DNA of 16,457 nt, from positions 1 to 16,457 of the forward strand of contig CAYHCM010000085.1 of assembly GCA_964355045.1 (NCBI GenBank). The letters are read 5' to 3'. Within the stretch, counting starts at the first letter, position 1. Each line of letters begins with the position of its first letter. The notes under the pieces were generated by a model. It saw nothing but the letters and a program-made list of their open reading frames with translations, searched no databases and had not been told where the DNA came from. Below, in pieces: positions 15,036-16,457 of the stretch. The position numbers and the translations under genes are program-made. The stretch is from JABWCE01 sp964355045 (GTDB lineage Bacteria; Bacteroidota; Bacteroidia; NS11-12g; UBA9320).

Positions 15036-16094
15036 TTACCTCAGCACCGTTATGGTACCCTTTAAAAAATGTCGAATATCATTGGTATCCACGCATTTTA
15101 TAAGATACCAGTAAACGCCCTGTATAACAGGTTCGTTGGCATAGGTGCCATCCCAACCCTTCATCGCATCCTCGGTTTGAAACATTCTCTCACCCCATCG
15201 GTCAAATACTTCAAGATGAAATGTTTTCATTTTCATATTTCCTGCCCAGTTAAAAACTTCATTCAATGCATTCCCATCCATGGTAATGGCATTGGGAGTA
15301 AAAATATACATGGGGCAACTATCCTTTATAAAAATTTCATCATACCCTCTGCATCCGTCTGAATTGGTTACTGAAACCGAATAGTATCCGCTAATGAGTA
15401 CTGAAATACTTTGTGTTTTTTCATTATTCGGCTGCCAGGTGTAATCGGTAAATCCGGCCCCGGCGAAAAGTATAGCTGGATTATCTCCGCATATAAACCT
15501 GTCCGGACCAAGATCAACGGTGGCTTTCGCCCCGCGGGTAATGGTAATTTGTTTGGTCAGGCTGTCGCAAGCTACGCAATTGGTGCATTTATATGAAAAA
15601 TCATCAAGCGTAAAAACATTTGCCCCATAAATTCCCGGTGCATTAATGTTTATCGTGCGGGTAGTTTGCCCGCCGGGCATCCATCTATAATTAACATAAG
15701 AATTTGCGGTGTTTCCGGCATCCAGGGTAAGGCTTACCGCTCCGCAAATGACAGTATCTCTTAAATTTGGCATCTGAACCTTTCCATCAAAAACTTTAAT
15801 ATTAAATTTGTGTAAACTGTCTTTGGCATTGCTATAGGTCACCAAACAGGTGGCCGAAAAAACACCAACCGTATTATACGGAACCGGTCCACAAACACTG
15901 TCGTTCAATTTACCTGAAAACGAAGTGCCGGTAAGGGTCCATTGCCAGGCAATGGCGTTTCCGGTAATGGTTCTAATACTAAAAACGATGTTTCTGATAT
16001 CTTTACAAATTCTGATGGTATCCGGAGTTTGCCCTTTGAGGCTTAATACTCCAAAGATGGAGACGAATAAAATGAGCAGAATTTTTATTCTCAT
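15036..16094 (-). CDS. T9SS type B (gliding motility-associated C-terminal) sorting-domain protein
   Basis: This 352-residue protein has a signal peptide (MRIKILLILFVSIFGVLSLKGQ). Two or three PKD/Ig-like segments follow: AWQWTLTGTSFSG; DTVICGAVSLTLDAGN...NYRWMPGGQTTRTININAPG; GPDRFICGDNPAILFAG...DYTWQPNNEKTQSISV. The last ~90 residues form the CHU_C/type B sorting domain: YIFTPNAITMDGNALNEVFN, FHLEVFDRWGERMFQT, GWDGTY, GVYWYLIKCVD, and a terminal KGTITVLR. Proteins of this class are exported across the outer membrane by the T9SS and are usually surface-associated adhesins or structural proteins; this one is short for the class, and its ligand is unknown. A small cysteine cluster (CTNCVACDSL) lies mid-protein. 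The ATG at 16094 directly precedes the signal peptide, and no other gene shares its transcript within the window. Confidence 0.9.
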   Translation of the reverse strand: MRIKILLILFVSIFGVLSLKGQTPDTIRICKDIRNIVFSIRTITGNAIAWQWTLTGTSFSGKLNDSVCGPVPYNTVGVFSATCLVTYSNAKDSLHKFNIKVFDGKVQMPNLRDTVICGAVSLTLDAGNTANSYVNYRWMPGGQTTRTININAPGIYGANVFTLDDFSYKCTNCVACDSLTKQITITRGAKATVDLGPDRFICGDNPAILFAGAGFTDYTWQPNNEKTQSISVLISGYYSVSVTNSDGCRGYDEIFIKDSCPMYIFTPNAITMDGNALNEVFNWAGNMKMKTFHLEVFDRWGERMFQTEDAMKGWDGTYANEPVIQGVYWYLIKCVDTNDIRHFLKGTITVLR

Positions 16095-16457
16095 TTTTGT
16101 TCCGGATTAGAAATTCGAGACAAATATATATAAATTTTTAATTTGGAAAGAGGTTTTATTAAAAGATTGACTTTTTTATAACATGAATTATTTCATACCT
16201 TTCAATTAAATATAGTCCAAACCAATTTTGAATTTTTAAAGATTACTATTATTAAGGGTGTATGACAAATTACGTAACTTCTTGAAATATTTCTATAGTA
16301 AAAAAACCTTCGTAGAAAACATTAGGATCATGACTTTACCTCACATACCTAATTTTTAAAAACAAATAAGGTATGAGAGGTTTTATTGGGGTAAATGTCT
16401 GTATTCTACTAAGTGGTAGGGCATGGCCACCATGCCAATTTCAAAACAGATAACTTT
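16095..16457. other. Non-coding right end of the window
   Basis: No convincing gene lies in these 363 bases; the only open stretch of note is a 26-codon frame from 16373, which lacks supporting features. The region contains the 16338-16381 hairpin and a perfect 7-bp hairpin GGCATGG-CCA-CCATGCC at 16420-16436. Bases 16095-16130 must contain the promoter region of the type B gene on the minus strand, but no clear promoter was recognised. Confidence 0.5.
16338..16381 (+). terminator. Hairpin with trailing T-rich run in the right-hand non-coding region
   Basis: ACCTCACATACCTAA (16338-16352) and TAAGGTATGAGAGGT (16367-16381) pair at 13 of 15 positions around a 14-base A/T loop, and TTTTATT follows on the plus strand. 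This has the shape of an intrinsic terminator for plus-strand transcription, although no plus-strand gene is visible upstream of it. It could end a small RNA or be part of a palindromic repeat. Confidence 0.4.

Noticed and set aside
16373..16453. Small gene of 26 codons starting within the 16338-16381 hairpin
   Set aside because: There is no ribosome-binding site, recognisable motif or neighbouring context, and the start lies in the hairpin stem.

Overview
The window looks like a stretch of chromosome from an uncultured or draft-assembled Bacteroidota (Bacteroidetes). The DNA is A+T-rich. Two large exported proteins carry C-terminal type IX secretion (T9SS) sorting domains, one type A and one type B; this secretion system is characteristic of that phylum. 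Other families present (RadA, DUF962/Mpo1-like, DCC/DUF393, small PurL) fit. A run of exactly 100 N shows that this is a scaffolded draft or metagenome assembly.

Layout. (1) 1-2608: the 3' end of radA, then a two-gene block of exported proteins: one gene broken by an in-frame amber stop, and a TPR protein. After them comes a second, diverged copy of the last ~23 codons of radA, which ends 5 bp before a convergent ArsC/Spx-like gene. (2) 2609-5276, minus strand: a tight operon read right to left. It encodes a barnase-type guanyl ribonuclease, its barstar inhibitor, an EamA transporter and a DCC-family thiol-disulfide protein, with the ArsC-like gene further downstream. (3) 5277-7980: an imperfect palindromic repeat, an Mpo1-like membrane protein (plus strand), a second palindromic repeat that runs into the 3' end of a GNAT acetyltransferase gene, and an AAA/STAND-type ATPase overlapping the GNAT gene by 4 bp. 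Three 15-bp palindromic tandem repeats precede the ATPase gene. A 355-bp intergenic region holds nested inverted repeats upstream of the next gene. (4) 7981-11689: a very large T9SS type A cargo protein with about six beta-propeller-like (SBBP) repeats, Ig/PKD-like modules and a sorting domain. It is interrupted only by the N gap, whose two flanks carry the same 48 bp. (5) 11690-14271: a non-coding spacer with a C/G-rich palindromic repeat, then purL. A palindromic repeat of the same family lies inside the purL reading frame. (6) 14272-16457: an exported protein of unknown function, a convergent T9SS type B protein, and 363 bp without a gene but with two hairpins.

The gene content is mostly housekeeping plus surface or secreted proteins. 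The less ordinary part is mobile small-repeat biology: several palindromic elements sit between or inside genes and in two cases supply protein sequence (purL and the GNAT C-terminus). Next to that is the radA/ArsC junction, which looks like an insertion that left a duplicated gene tail. The barnase-barstar pair is the clearest functional module: a toxin and its immunity protein, translationally coupled. I saw no CRISPR array, rRNA, tRNA, transposase or integrase gene.
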